Positions 1 through 12,023 of a DNA stretch of 64,000 nt are shown here, piece after piece (position 1 is the stretch's first letter; the number at the start of each line of letters is the position of its first letter). The translations under genes and the position numbers were made by a program. The DNA is from Alitta virens (Eukaryota; Annelida; Polychaeta; Phyllodocida; Nereididae), in assembly GCA_932294295.1 (NCBI GenBank), contig OW028585.1:25268313-25332312 (forward strand), given 5' to 3'. A model generated the notes under the pieces. The model saw nothing but the letters and a program-made list of their open reading frames with translations, ran no database searches and was not told the origin of the DNA.

Positions 1-727
1 GTCCCATGCCCAATGCCGGATACCCTTGCATTTATTGATTTTATGATTAGTGAATATTAAATACATGCATTTGTCTCACATTTCACTCATACATTTTATT
101 GTAAAGATATATGCTCGGCACTTTTATTAAATTTATACGGTGTTTGTCAAAGTCCAGCCAAACTAAACCCTTTATATCAAGATCTTGTTGAGTTATATTC
201 CAGATATTTACATTTTGTAGGTCACTGTTATTAGCATCATTGCACATTAGCATTTTCAGTTAAATTTGATGAACTTACGAATCTTCAACTTCCTTTGAAA
301 GTCTTCTTACTTATATCCTGGGATTTTCAAACAGTATTTGCAAACAGTACTGATGAGTTTTTGTACATAGGGTGGAAAATTTTTCACATGAAGTGTAATA
401 AACTTGTTTAATTCATGTAGTCAGCTGTTATTTCGTAAATTAAACTCAACCAAACCCCATTCTGTGTACAGCTGTATGTGCAGGGAACCAGTCCTGGACT
501 TACAGGGTGCAGCCTAAAAACTTGCACTAGGCATCTCCTAGGTTACTCAAATGCTTATGAGGTCTTTTAAAGCTTTGCCAAATTTAGTAAGGGGTATAAG
601 CAATTGGTCATTGTGATATTTTTGATCTTGTAATGTCAGACAATATCAGTGTCTGAATTATTGAGAGGGTTCATGCTGCAAGGCTTGTTCTGAGTGGCAC
701 ACATCACAGAAGTAAAATTTCTGTCTG
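1..727. other. No gene seen; AT-rich non-coding sequence
   Basis: I see no long open frame, no splice-consistent exon and no RNA gene here. It is AT-rich sequence leading into the tandem repeats that start near 728. Confidence 0.5.
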
Positions 728-1226
728 CATTCTCAGACGAATATCTCGCTTAATATTTGGTCTATTTTCAATCTGAAAATCTGTGTGGAATTAGTATGAA
801 CTCTACTATAATTCAATATTATTTGACGAAAATCGGATTAATATAAATGGAGCAGCAGCCGCCGCCAGACAACTGCCTTCTCAAACGAATATCTCGCTTA
901 ATATTTGGTCTATTTTCAATCCGAAAACACGTATGGAATCAGTATGAACTATGCTACAATTCAGTCCTATTTGACAAAAATCAGCCTAATATTAGAGGAG
1001 TAGCAGCCTTTTAAAGAAGCGCTCAGCTCTGCCTGCATTGATACTGTCCGGGTGCAGACGCTTGAGGTAGCACCAGTGTTTGCCGCCTAGCTGCCTTCTC
1101 AGACCAATAACTCGCTTAATATTTGATACATTTTCGATCCGAAAACATGTATGGAATCAGTATGAACTATACTACAACTCAGGTGTTATTATAATCGGCT
1201 TAATATTAGGGGAGCAGCAGCCTTTT
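728..1226. repeat. Three tandem copies of a ~140-bp unit
   Basis: Three diverged direct copies lie at about 728-860, 872-1015 and 1087-1226. Each contains the order: 'ctcgcttaatattt', then a 'tccgaaaa'-like word, then 'atggaat.agtatgaact', then a run ending 'gagcagcagcc'. Spacers between copies differ. The short open frame at 1080-1490 runs through the third copy into a GC-rich repeat and has no sign of being a gene. Confidence 0.75.
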
Positions 1227-1239
1227 AAAATATATACAA

Positions 1240-1660
1240 CCCACCTCCATGCTGACGCTGGTAGCAGTCGGCGAGTTACTCCTACAACTCGGCGGGTTAC
1301 TCCTGGAAGCCGTCGAGTTACTCCTACTACTCGTCGAGTTACTCCTACTAGCCCTGAACAAGCCGTCGTGTTAACTACGCCTAAAATTAGTGACTCGACG
1401 GCCTCCAGGGGTGACTCGACGGCCTCCAGGGTTTATTGTTTACTTTTAGACACCCGCGATTTTGCCACGGGAATTCAATGCACACATTGAATTTCTGGCT
1501 ATCGGACCCGAGAATCCCGGTTTAGGCCCGAGTCCCAGGAGAGACTCGCCGAGAATTGCCGGTTTGCCGTCGGCTTGGAGCTGAGAACCGAGTTGCGTTA
1601 CCATTACGTCATACAACGGCTTCACTACGGCAAAACCGGCTATGTGAGAGGGGGGCTTAA
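1240..1660. mobile_element. Probable small TIR element, relative of the one at 53013-53473
   Basis: The stretch contains repeats of a 'cgagttactcctac'-like word, then GC-rich sequence ending 'ggcttcactacggc' and a G-run near 1650. The same order (short GC-rich words, then 'ggttcactacggc', then a G-run end) closes the TIR element at 53013-53473. Only one end is clear, so this may be a truncated copy. Confidence 0.4.
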
Positions 1661-1919
1661 CACATCTGTATGATCAGTGACATAATCTAATGTTTGTATT
1701 GCAAAGGCCGAGGTGAAAATGTCCCGAAGGTGTGACAAGTGTGCATGTGCTATATTTAGACCAATATTATCTATAATTCTTGAGGTAACAAGAAAATATA
1801 TTAATAAAGATAATTTAGGACTATAATTATTTTTGTGTGTATGATTGCAGCTGCATGCGAGCACTGTCAATTGAGGTAATAACAAAAGAGGTAGCAGTAG
1901 CTGCTGGTGCAAGTTTTTA

Positions 1920-2765
1920 TGCCGCACCCTGTATAGTGGGTTGCAACAGTATTCATCTCCCGTTGAGTTTGCAGGCAGAAACGTCAGTTATAATTCTATA
2001 CGGGACAGAAACGGAATACTCGTTCATCCCAACCTTTTTTGTAGGTGAGTTTTTACCATATTTTGCAAATTTTCAAGCCACTTTGCAACTGTTATGTAAT
2101 GTTACATCACCTGTCAATATATGAACTCATGTGCACAACATTGAAGAGTGGCAGTATGAAATAGTGAATATTTGCATTGTTGCACTAAATTTACATCTGA
2201 TTTTTATCAGAATTTGATGAAATTCACCAAAGAAAACACTTCACATGAAATTATAAAGGAAAAAAGGTTGGCTGTCTGAAAATATGAGGGACTTAAATTA
2301 AGTAAAGAATTGGTCAAAATGCATCAAAATTACATCTTTATTTTTCAAAACCCAATCTTTAGTTCTTGTAATCATGAACAAAAGTGAAAGTTTCTAAGCA
2401 GACACCCGAATATTACTATTCTCATGAAACAACATGAAGTGTTTAGCCCACTTTAATTTAAGTTTTCTCCATAACTAACCAGCTGATGACTAGAAAAAAA
2501 TCTGTGGATAAATGGAAAGCTAATGCGCCCCTACCCTAGAATGATATGTATATGTGTTCAAACATGCACAGGTAACATTACATGACAGTTGCAAAGTGGC
2601 TTGAAAATTTTCAAAAAAATGGGAAATAAACACCTCCAAAAAAGTGTGATCCTTGCTTGTGGCATTTTTGGTCCTATATGGAATATGTAGAATTATGGTT
2701 GACCTAATCACAGACAAACTCCAGGAGAGATGAATGCATTTGCAACCCACTGTACATTATGGGCA
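1920..2765. repeat. Inverted repeat pair, about 200-bp arms
   Basis: The segment 1920-2125 recurs in reverse complement at about 2540-2765. Shared words include 'agtgggttgcaa', 'ccataattcta'-like sequence, and 'ttttcaagccactttgcaa'. The roughly 400 bp between the arms has no coding signal. This could be a foldback or MITE-type element, or two copies of one dispersed repeat in opposite orientation. Confidence 0.55.
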
Positions 2766-2907
2766 GGAGTACAGGATGGGGTCGGGCTGCTGTGAGCAAC
2801 TGTGAATAAAGCATTCTATTTGAGGCAACTGTTCAGCCTCACACCTTTAAAATAAGAAATTTACAATGACCTAATTTGGAGCCGTTAGGATGTGTTTGTG
2901 TGTGTTT

Positions 2908-3087
2908 GTGTGATTAGGGCTTTACGTCCTGTATTTCTGCACCAGTTGGGATAATTAGGACAGGCAGGGACCATGGCGATGAGACGAAGGATGAAACAGC
3001 CATGCAACTAAGGCTCGACGGGGAATCGAACCCGGGACCCAGCGGCTGGAAGCCCAGAGAGCTACCTCTGAGCTAGGCCCCCGCCCC
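2908..3087 (-). mobile_element. tRNA-derived SINE, copy 1
   Basis: On the minus strand it reads like a tRNA head: an A-box-like 'tagctcagaggtagc' and a B-box-like 'gggttcgattcccc', followed by a unique body ending in 'tacaggacgtaaagcccta'. It is about 180 bp. The same family recurs at 4060, 7066, 40671 and 54961. Confidence 0.8.
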
Positions 3088-3149
3088 GATCAGGATGATA
3101 AGGTTTAGGAGACCCGCTTGCATCAAGTCATAGACACATGAACAATCTA

Positions 3150-5290
3150 TCTAACATATCATAAATATGAACAAGAAATTACAAATATGCATACATGTAT
3201 CTTTCGACTTGTGCATCAGATGGTGCTGCATATACTTTAGATGTGGCTTAGTGTATCCAGCTTTAGGCAGACAGTTCCGTTTAGACGCAGGTAGCTTCGT
3301 ATAGCAGAAGTTGTCAAGCTTTGTCTTAGTTTGACTGGCCGTTTTTAGCTGTATATACAATGGGCCCATGGGGTTCGGGTCCTCGCCTAATGACCTCTGG
3401 AACATTGGGCCCCAATGATTGTAAGAAAAAAAAACAACCTCAAAACTAAGTAAACAAAGGATTTTGGGGCGCCCATAGAATCTTGGGGTCTCACACCAAG
3501 TCATAGAAAGTAGTAGTAGGTTTTATTAGTCCCAAAATTGTAATTTGTCACAAGTAATGAATAAATAAAAGAAACATGAATGCAGAAGGAGAACATGGGA
3601 GCATGATCAGGGACCCTCCCAGCTCCTCACTCACTCATATTTAAAATAACTGCATAGAACTCTACTCAATTTTAGTAAGACCTAGGTCTGGAAGAAATTC
3701 AATTTGTTCTTAAGAACAGAGAAAATGTTATTTAGATCATGTTCTCAAATCATAAACTGCACACATTTGACAGGTGTTTTGAAAGATAAACAATTTCATG
3801 GGCAGTCGAAATGATTAAGTGCCTTGGGGACAGGGTGATAAGCAGAAGAGCAAAATGGCCCATAATATGATGAAGTGCCCAGGGCCTCTCAAACCCTAAA
3901 TCCGGCCCTATTTTGAACATTCTTAAAAAAATGAGAATAACAGTATATGCATTTACCATTTGAAAACTTCTGCACAACATTTTTGTAATGATTAGATTTG
4001 TTGAAATTTTTCTTTTTCATCCGTGACGTCATGGGGGTTTTACAGCCACTGATTGGCCGGTGGGTGGGTGGATTAGGGCTTTACATCCTGTTTTCTGCAC
4101 TTGATAGAGGGTACTTAGGACAGGCAGGGACCATGGCAATGAGAATGCTGAAACAGCCAGCCAACTAGGCTCGACCAGGAATCGAACCCCACACCCAGTG
4201 ATTGGAAGCCCAGTGCGCTGACACTGAGCTAGACCCCCACCCGTCAACTTACCATATGATTAGCACTTACCCCGTGATAAAATTCCATGAAAATTGCTAT
4301 ATCTTCCACTTCCACAAAGTAATATTTTGGTGTCTGTTTTGAAACTTTCACTTTTGGCTGTTCGCTGACTGATTAATAAACAAAGGAATTTTGAAGAACA
4401 AGAAGAAAAGACTGTCCTTTAAAAAAATAAGATGTAATTTTGACGCATTTTACCAATTTATTGCTTTACTAGAATCCCTCAAGTTTTCAGCCAGCCAGCT
4501 GATATTCCGTTATATTTGTGTAAAATGTTTTCCGAGGGAAACTCAACTCACCGAGCCAGTAAAATCACTTATCAAAGCCAGTAAAACTGGAGGGGGATGT
4601 CACCAATGAGTCATACTATGTATTCATCAAAAAGGGTCAATAACTTATACAAAACACTCAAACATGTTAGCAAAAAAGTTAACGTAAAATTTATCAAGAA
4701 ACATAAACTTAATCAAAAGCAAGAAACACAAACTTAATCAAAAGCAATGTGATGAAGTGGAACATAGATTTTTAAATGGAAGTACAAAAGGATGGATGCA
4801 ACATGACAGTATTTTCGAGATTATTCTGAATTTAAAGTGAGCTCACACCAATTCATCAGAAATTACAATACAAGTTTCATAACAAAAGTTCCAAATTTTA
4901 CTTTCATAAAATATGGTCGACTCTAGTCCGCTGTAGCAACCTATTCCTGGCCGTAACTGTAACTGGCTAAAGCCAGCTACTTCTGCCTATTTCTACCTTT
5001 TAGTCGGCTTAAACTACCACCACTGAAAAAAATATAAACCTTGGTAAATGTAAGAAATTGATCTAATATATTATAAATATGTATTTGCAATAGACATGCA
5101 TATTTTCAACAAGAAATTACAAATATGCGTAACTCTCAACTTGTGCACCAAATGGTGCTGCTTGTACTTTTAGATCCGGCTTTGAGTAGCCAGCTATAGC
5201 CAAACAGTTTTGTTCAGTGACAGGTAGCATCGTATATCAGAAGTTGTTTAGCTTTATCTATGTTCAATTTGACAGGCCATTTTTAATGAA
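3150..5290. repeat. Direct repeat pair (3150-3350 and 5080-5290)
   Basis: Both segments contain 'caagaaattacaaatatgc', then 'cttgtgca', 'atggtgctgc', an 'aggtagc.tcgtata.cagaa' block and 'gccattttta'-like ends. They are same-orientation, diverged copies of a dispersed repeat. A SINE copy and AT-rich sequence lie between them. I see no gene in the interval. Confidence 0.6.
4060..4243 (-). mobile_element. tRNA-derived SINE, copy 2
   Basis: Minus-strand copy of the same SINE. The promoter boxes are degraded ('tagctcagtgtcagcgc' and 'ggttcgattcctgg'), and the 'aggatgtaaagcccta' end is kept. About 184 bp. Confidence 0.75.
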
Positions 5291-5550
5291 ACTAACTGTA
5301 CTGTACAGGATGCAAATGCCGGAAAGTAATGTTCAAGTAGGAAAAGAGAAAGTGTAAAGAAAGAATCGAAAACATGACGGCAATAGCCTAATATGGAGAC
5401 TGCTTAACCTGGGCAATTCTTGTTACCCCTCAGCGCCCCCTATCTTTAAAATGCATGCTATTCACAATAGAATCCACACTTCAGTGACTATGAGTGTCAG
5501 TCTTGGTAAATACATAGCATTTCCCTATTTTCTTTGTGTAGTCTTTTAAA

Positions 5551-8500
5551 ATGAAAATGGGTCTCAGGCAGGCAGTCTGCAAATGCATTCTGTGGAATTT
5601 CTTTATGATTTTTGTTATGACTGCAATTGCTGTATATCACTTCGTGTATTTGCCTGGTGGTAAGTTTATCCTCATCATCATTAGACAGGACATATTAATG
5701 GTTGATCTTACTGATTGAAAGTCAGTCTTAACTGTAGTATGTTTTAATATGCAGATATAATGCAAACATAAAGCATATCACCAGGGATTTTTGAGAGGTG
5801 GTTTTCTATATTGACACAGTCTATGCTAGACACCAGAGTATTTACACCCAGCGTCACATTCATACCTGTTGAATTCAAGACCCAGCATAACATGTATGAG
5901 AGTTGCATTGGTTATAACCCGAATAGGAGAGAAATGTTAGTTAACTCCTGACTATGAGGGATATATTTTGTTGATTGTTTGTTTTGTTTTAATGCCTTTA
6001 TTATGCATAACAGTTCAATTTACACTCAGGAGGGAGTTAACTAACATTTTCGTTGGTTATATCCCTCAAAAGAACAATAGAAAAGGTCACGTGGTGGAGT
6101 ATAAAAGATATTAATCCTCTTATTTTGAATGAAAATAATTAACAATTGATAGTATTAAAGTTTTTCTTTGTAATGAAGCTTATACTCAAATTTGAACGAT
6201 TTTGTTATAAATGAGTTGCTTTCCATATTAGGTTTGACTGCTCAAAGAAAATAAAAAATGCACAAATTCCAAAATTTCCCTGTTGAAACTATAGGAAGAA
6301 ATATAAATACTTTAGTTGTCAACCATTCTTCTGATGCAACATATTTGTTTCATTTCAGTTAATGCTTTTATCAGACACGTACCTCCGAGCTACAAATCAA
6401 ACTTTTCCAAATTTCCTCCAAAAACCCAAATCAAAAGGCAATTTAGGGTGATGGAAACATGCATAAAATATTCATCTTCAGCCGTGACAGTGTCAGATGA
6501 CTTCCTCATTGACGAATCTAGACGGGTGGCCTTTTGCTGGATTCCTAAAGTGGGCTGTACAAACTGGAAGAGGGCGCTCATCTTGACCAGTGGTCAGTAC
6601 AGTGCTTATCAGTATATTAAAACACATATATTATTATTGTCACAAGCACTCAAATTTATATTAATGCAGGCTCACTATACATGATACAATATTATTTGTA
6701 CCACTCAACAGTACAATTGAGCATTATGTATGCCGTTGTACAAATCCTCATGTAGACAGCCAGAAAGTGGGAGGGGCCTAAAGCAGCATCTGCAGTGTCA
6801 CACTAGAAATCATGAATTCAGCGAGTTCAGACAGATCTAGCAATCTGATTGCTTGTAGGGTTTTTTTAATGCAATTTTTGTTCAAACAATTTCTGAATCC
6901 TCAAGTCTTCACCTATCTAAGTGAGTGGCATTAATTTATACAAATTGTAGACAGAGAGCTTTTTTTTCCAGTAAATCGTAATCAATGAAAAATAACACAT
7001 TGACAATAGAAATATTGAGATTCATTGTTATAAAACAATTACACAATGGTTACATGTGAGACATGGTGGTGGTGGATTAGGGCTTTATGTCCTGTATTTC
7101 TGCACCTGATGGGCTGATAGGCTCGACCGGGAATTGAACCTGGGACCCAGTGGTTGGAATTCCAGCGCGCTACCACTGAGCTAGGCCCCCACCCTCACAT
7201 GTGAGACATGATATACGTACACCCTCAAATTTTATGTACAACTCGGTCTATTGGCCTCATTGTGCATTGAAAGTTTCAGTTGTGCATATCTTCATGTCTC
7301 ACATGTAACCATTGTGTAATTGTACAATGAACAGAGATGCTATATATCCATACAATAGTCAGACGTTAATGACCTGATAGGGTAAAAATGGTAGCACGCG
7401 GTTGCAGTTAAGAATTAGTGATCTACTTGCCCCGAACTCAAGATCATGATATTTAATTATACATCACTTCTTGTTTTATGTTACAGAATAACTGATAAGC
7501 ATTTGAAAAATGTAATCTTATTCACTATATGCATTGTATACTTATTATTTTAAGTTTTGATACCAATTTTGCAATTAATTTTCTAAATATGAAAAGATTA
7601 TAGACAGAAGCATCAAATCAGCCTTGTGCAGCTATGTGATAATATGAAGATCTGATGTGCTTTATGATTGACTTGATGTGGTAGTAATAGCTGAATCTAG
7701 CATTACTGTATAACCTCTGTATTTCGCACTTCACAGACATAATTATTTACATTATGACATCAATAGCAATGCACTAGACAGATTATGTGAACCCAAAAAA
7801 CCTACCTACCTTGGTCAAGACCCAAAAGGGTTCATCTATCTCAATAAGTAAAGGAGATATAAAGATTTTACTTGAATATGATGTTTAGCAAGAACCTAAT
7901 GCATGATATATCTATTAGTGATAGCTACATGCATCTATCTGAAAACATTGGCAATACCTGGAAAAGATTCTCTCTTTTTAAATTAAGAAAGGAAATATTA
8001 CCAATTTAAAATTCTCTGACCCCAAAAACCTAGGTCTATATCCCAAAAGTGTTTTTTCTGTTTCAGTTAGGAAAGTAGATTACTGATGTTAGCGATATAT
8101 TATGTTTAGCAGAAACATAATGCATGATATCTCTGTAACTGATAGCTATATGCATCTGACAACATTGAAAATGCCTGGATTGAATTATCTGACCCTTAAA
8201 ACCTAGGTATAGACCAAAAAAGTGCACTTCTGTGTCAAATAGAAGCGGAGATATTAGGTTTTTTATCTTTGGCAGCCATATTGGATGCCAGTTTGGATTC
8301 TGGTCAAGATATTATTAGTTTCAGTTGCCTTACAACCTATATCTAAAATTAAAGATGATGATCTAAAATATCCTCATACCAAGTTTCACATTTTGTAAAA
8401 TACTTAGGTTAGCTAATACTCCTGAATATAAGATTTTCTGTAGTTACCGTTTAGTGCCAAATAAATCAGTGCTATCCGCTGCTTGAGCAATTAAGTTAAT

Positions 8501-11500
8501 TAATTGTTGTGGGCATTACCATAGGTCGCCTGTAATACATTGCTGCACATGAAGGGAAGACAAACGGCCTATTACCACAACATTTCTGCTTAGATTACTG
8601 CTGATTTAGGTCCAACAAACCCTGTAGAAGATAAACTAATTTAAGGTACAAAAGCCTTTACGTAGTCAGAATTACCACAATTATTGGCTAATGTGTTTTA
8701 AAATTGGGGTATGAGCCAGTGTCAATATATGATGAGAAGCAAAACACGGCGAATGAAATGACAGGCCTTGCTTTCTTTTTGGCAGGTAAAATTAGTGAGA
8801 AAGATCTAAATAGAATACTGGATCCTCGCAGTGTGAACATGGAAAGGAACCCATCTAGCTTCCTGCACAGTTCCCGGTCACTTTTCTGGAAATTTGGCAT
8901 TTACCGTTCAGATGAATACACAGAAACTAATCTCAGGCGGATACTGCCCAATTTCTTCAAATTCATGTTCGTCCGATGCCCATACCAGAGGCTGTTATCT
9001 GCATACAGGGACAAGTTTGAAAAAGTGGATTATATCAATAAGCTCTATTATCAGAAAACGTATGTACACAGTGATGCATTGAAATTTTGGTGGATTTCTT
9101 TGCAATTTCATCGACTTGGAAACTATGCTTTCAGAGGACGCCATGTGAATCCAGGGCTCCCATTGGCTTTAGCAATCTCTAGGCCGATAAAATTTCTCCG
9201 AAGTATAGTTTCCAAGTCTATGAAAATGTTCATAACGAACTCTGGTCAATGTGCTGAAAAATTCTAAAATAAAGTATTACTAAGAACAGTATGTTGTAAT
9301 TAATCTACCTTACAGAGTCTAAAGGGGTGTTCACACTGTCACATATAAGACCTACGAGTGACCAAATACATAAAAAATGGGCTATACGTGCTCACTCGTG
9401 GATCTGTTAATCATGTATAATTATTCCCACGAGCATACGTGGGGCAATCGTAGTTCACTCGGCGGACATCCGTAAAACGCTCGCCGAAAGTCTATCAAAC
9501 GTTGCCGAACATCCATCGCTAAGCATACTTGAGGCACTCGTAGGCACTTGTAGATCACTCAGAGATCGCTCACATAGAATACGTCCTCAGAACGTTTTAC
9601 GAGTGTTCTACTAGTGGACGCGACTGGATGGCGTGTACATAAGGATAGAAAGTGGCTACGTATGGCCGTGTTAGAATTGGTAGAATTAATCATCACTGAA
9701 ATCGACGTCAGAAAAGTACCCATTAATATTTATCTTGATTTATCAAAGGCCTTTGATACACTGGACCATGAAATACTTCTGTTTAAATTAAAACAATATG
9801 GCATGAAAGATCTTTCAGTGAAATTACTTCGTAGCTATTTAACTAACAGAGTGCAATATGTTGTTGTAGACAATATCAAGTCTAATCATGTTCCACTACA
9901 GCTTGGTGTTCCACAAGGATCCATTCTTGGTCCTCCTTTATTTATCGTTTATGTCAACGGTCTTGTCAACGCTACTTCTGTCTTTCATCCAATTGTTTAT
10001 GCTGATGATACAACTCTTGTTGCTTCCCTGAATACTTTTCAGGGTGAAAGAAATCTAAATGAAGAGTTGGTCAGCATGAGCAATTGGATGAAGGCAAATA
10101 AGCTATCTATTAACAAAAGCAAAACGAAAGCCATGATTTTCCATGCACCCCAAAGAAGAGTTCAAATTCCTACTATTAAAATAGAAGACTCTGTTATCGA
10201 ATTTGTCAATGAATTTAATTGCCTTGGCATAATGTTAGATAGACATCTAAATTGGAAAGCTCACCGTGACATGATCACAAAGAAATTGTCAAAAACAGTA
10301 GGCATTATGCACAGATTGAAAAATATGTTGCCTGTCCGTGCCTTGTTACATATATACAATTCCCTTGTGTTATCACACTTAAACTATGGAATTCTTCTTT
10401 GGGGTTGGCAATGTCAAAATATATTCATTTTACAAAAAAAAGCTGTCAGAGTTACTAACAGTAAATATAATTGTCATACTAGTGGTTTATTTAAAAAACT
10501 AAATCTTTTAAAATTCCATGATATCTGTGCACTGTGTGACCTGAAATTCTGCCGTAAACGATTCAACAATGCCTTGCCACAGTATTTTCTTGATTTACTA
10601 CTGCTATTTAGAGATGATCCTCATTACTATGAAACTCGAATAGCTGGTCAACTACGACTTCCCTTAATTAAACATGAATTTGCAAAACAGAGTATTAAGT
10701 ATAGACTTATCAAAACCCTTAATAATATGTCCATAACTTACAGAGAAAAACTAGAAACACATAGTTTAGATGGATTTAAGAAATATGTGAAAAATAGCAC
10801 TGTAGCATCTTATTCCGCAGACTGCAGTATTGAAAATTGCTAAAATCCTACTGCTTCTTCATAATACTTTTCAACAATATATTCTTTAACTTGAGATGAG
10901 TAACGTAGATGAGACTACTACTGATGAGAGTAATTTCCATATTGTGTTTGATTTAATGTTCACTATGTAATATTAATAGATCTCTCCAGGTGGCCTCACG
11001 CTAGCGATAAAATATATTTATCTTTGTGAGGTCTCCTTACGAAACAAATGTTTATAAATGAACATATGAAAATAAATTGTAAATATTTTTTGGTTTGGCA
11101 AAATAAAAAGAATCTGAATCTGAATCTATGGCCACAGATAGCCATTTACGTACATATAAAGTACGTAGAACGTACATAGAACGCTCGCCAACTGAATCCT
11201 GAGCAAGTTACGTAACTAATATAAACAATTCACTCGTAGAACGTCCGCCAAAGTTTTAAACATGTTAAACAATTTTGCCCTCTCCAGGTATGGTCACAGA
11301 TGATTTAGCTCTACCAGGAGCTTCCTACAGATAAGCAATAGTATCCTTGAAATACTTGCCGAGTGAAGTATGTACGGCCAAGGATGAACAATGGTAAAAA
11401 TATATTTTCATCCGTGGTCATACGTAGGTTTTATATGTGACAGTGTGAACGCCCCGTAACCGAAGTGATTTAAAGATTACAATGTAGCAATACCAGTTTC

Positions 11501-12023
11501 TTTCTATGTTAATAACCAAATGACACACATTTACATTATGGATTATATTTCATTCACTTTGATTTTGTTCTTTTTCAGTTATGGCAAGGACGTAGTGAAT
11601 CGATACAGAAAAAATGCTACCCACAATTCTTTGCAAACCAGAAGTGACGTCACTTTTAGGGAATTCCTGCAATTCATCGCTGATAGTGTAGCGGAAGGGA
11701 AAACCCTTGACAGGAATTGGAAGCCTTTCCACACATTGTGCGATCCTTGCATTCATAATTTTGACTTCATTGGAAAGATGGAGACACTGGATGAAGACTC
11801 CCAATATGTGCTTAGTCACCTTGGTGGAAATTTCAAATTTCCATCTTTTATGTCAGGACCTTCCTCCTCTCGCTATGCTAAAAACAATTCTGTGAGTCTG
11901 TTAGAGTATTATGCATCCATTCCCAAGCCCCTACTGCAGAAGATAATAGATATCTATAAGAAAGACTTTGAATTATTTGGTTATAAAAGCAATTTAAGTG
12001 AATGTTCGTTGAGTGTTACCTAA
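5551..12023 (+). CDS. Carbohydrate sulfotransferase, HNK-1/CHST8-14 type (Sulfotransfer_2), 4 exons
   Basis: Exons 5551-5659, 6359-6592, 8786-9059 and 11579-12023 join at GT-AG sites in matching phases (1, 1, 2) to give 353 aa. The start is the ATG at 5551. Residues about 14-34 form one hydrophobic segment after a short basic N-terminus, as in Golgi type II sulfotransferases. The 5'-phosphosulfate-binding motif PKVGCTNWKR is at about 99-108 and the 3'-phosphate motif FVRCPYQRLLSAYRDK at about 176-191. The last exon has the family pattern YGKDVVNRYR, then VTFREFLQFI, and a tail with LLQKIIDIYKKDFELFGY. From the family: transfer of sulfate from PAPS to a sugar on glycoproteins or glycosaminoglycans in the Golgi. 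The exact substrate cannot be read from sequence. Intron 3 (9060-11578) is enlarged by nested mobile elements. Cys179 replaces the usual acidic or neutral residue in VRxP but should not abolish activity. Confidence 0.9.
7066..7196 (-). mobile_element. tRNA-derived SINE, copy 3 (internally deleted) with 14-bp target duplication
   Basis: Minus-strand SINE shortened to 131 bp by loss of the middle body. The tRNA-like head with 'tagctcagtggtagcgcgc' and 'gttcaattcccggtcgagcc' and the 'ggacataaagcccta' end are kept. The direct repeat acatgtgagacatg at 7052-7065 and 7197-7210 is a target-site duplication. It lies in intron 2 of the sulfotransferase gene. Confidence 0.85.
7800..8255. repeat. Diverged tandem repeat, 2-3 copies, intron 2
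   Basis: Blocks starting near 7800, 8025 and 8195 share the order 'aaacctaggt.tata', 'cccaaaag.g', 'gatatta', 'taatgcatgatat.tct' and 'gatagct..atgcatct'. Related sequence is seen near 40230-40540 in the opposite orientation, so this is a dispersed repeat family rather than coding sequence. Confidence 0.5.
9668..10843 (+). pseudogene. Reverse transcriptase fragment of the LINE
   Basis: The open frame runs from the truncation point to a stop at 10841-10843. Visible RT motifs are YLDLSKAFDTLDHEIL, GVPQGSILGPPLFIVYVN and the catalytic YADD box in PIVYADDTTLV, followed by a thumb/C-terminal region. The endonuclease and the first RT motifs are missing, so it is a dead-on-arrival copy even though the remaining frame is intact. 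In-frame codons upstream of 9668 belong to the host TIR element. Confidence 0.85.
9668..11126 (+). mobile_element. 5'-truncated non-LTR retrotransposon (CR1/Jockey-like LINE)
   Basis: Contains the C-terminal part of a reverse transcriptase (to the stop at 10843), a 3' UTR and a short (gaatct)n tail at about 11109-11126. A 7-bp direct repeat tatggcc flanks it (9661-9667 and 11127-11133). The 5' truncation falls inside the RT coding region. This is typical LINE integration into the surrounding TIR element. Confidence 0.75.

Larger units (their letters stand above)
9324..11455. mobile_element. Non-autonomous TIR DNA element, interrupted by a LINE
   Basis: The left end (9324-9356) and the reverse complement of the right end (11423-11455) match at 31 of 33 positions. 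They begin ggggtgttcacactgtcac and ggggcgttcacactgtcac. Apart from the LINE at 9668-11126 the inside is about 670 bp with no coding potential. It is rich in short words such as 'cactcgtag' and 'cgctcgcc'. No target duplication is clear. It sits in intron 3 of the sulfotransferase gene. Confidence 0.8.

Noticed and set aside
8704..8785. Coding sequence just upstream of sulfotransferase exon 3
   Set aside because: The polypyrimidine tract and ggcag at 8771-8785 form the acceptor. The residues before it do not fit the family and the phase from exon 2 matches only 8786.
9060..9267. Readthrough C-terminus of sulfotransferase exon 3 as a complete short gene
   Set aside because: A good donor (aac|gtatgt) at 9059/9060 and an in-phase final exon at 11579 with family motifs show that 9060-9267 is intron.
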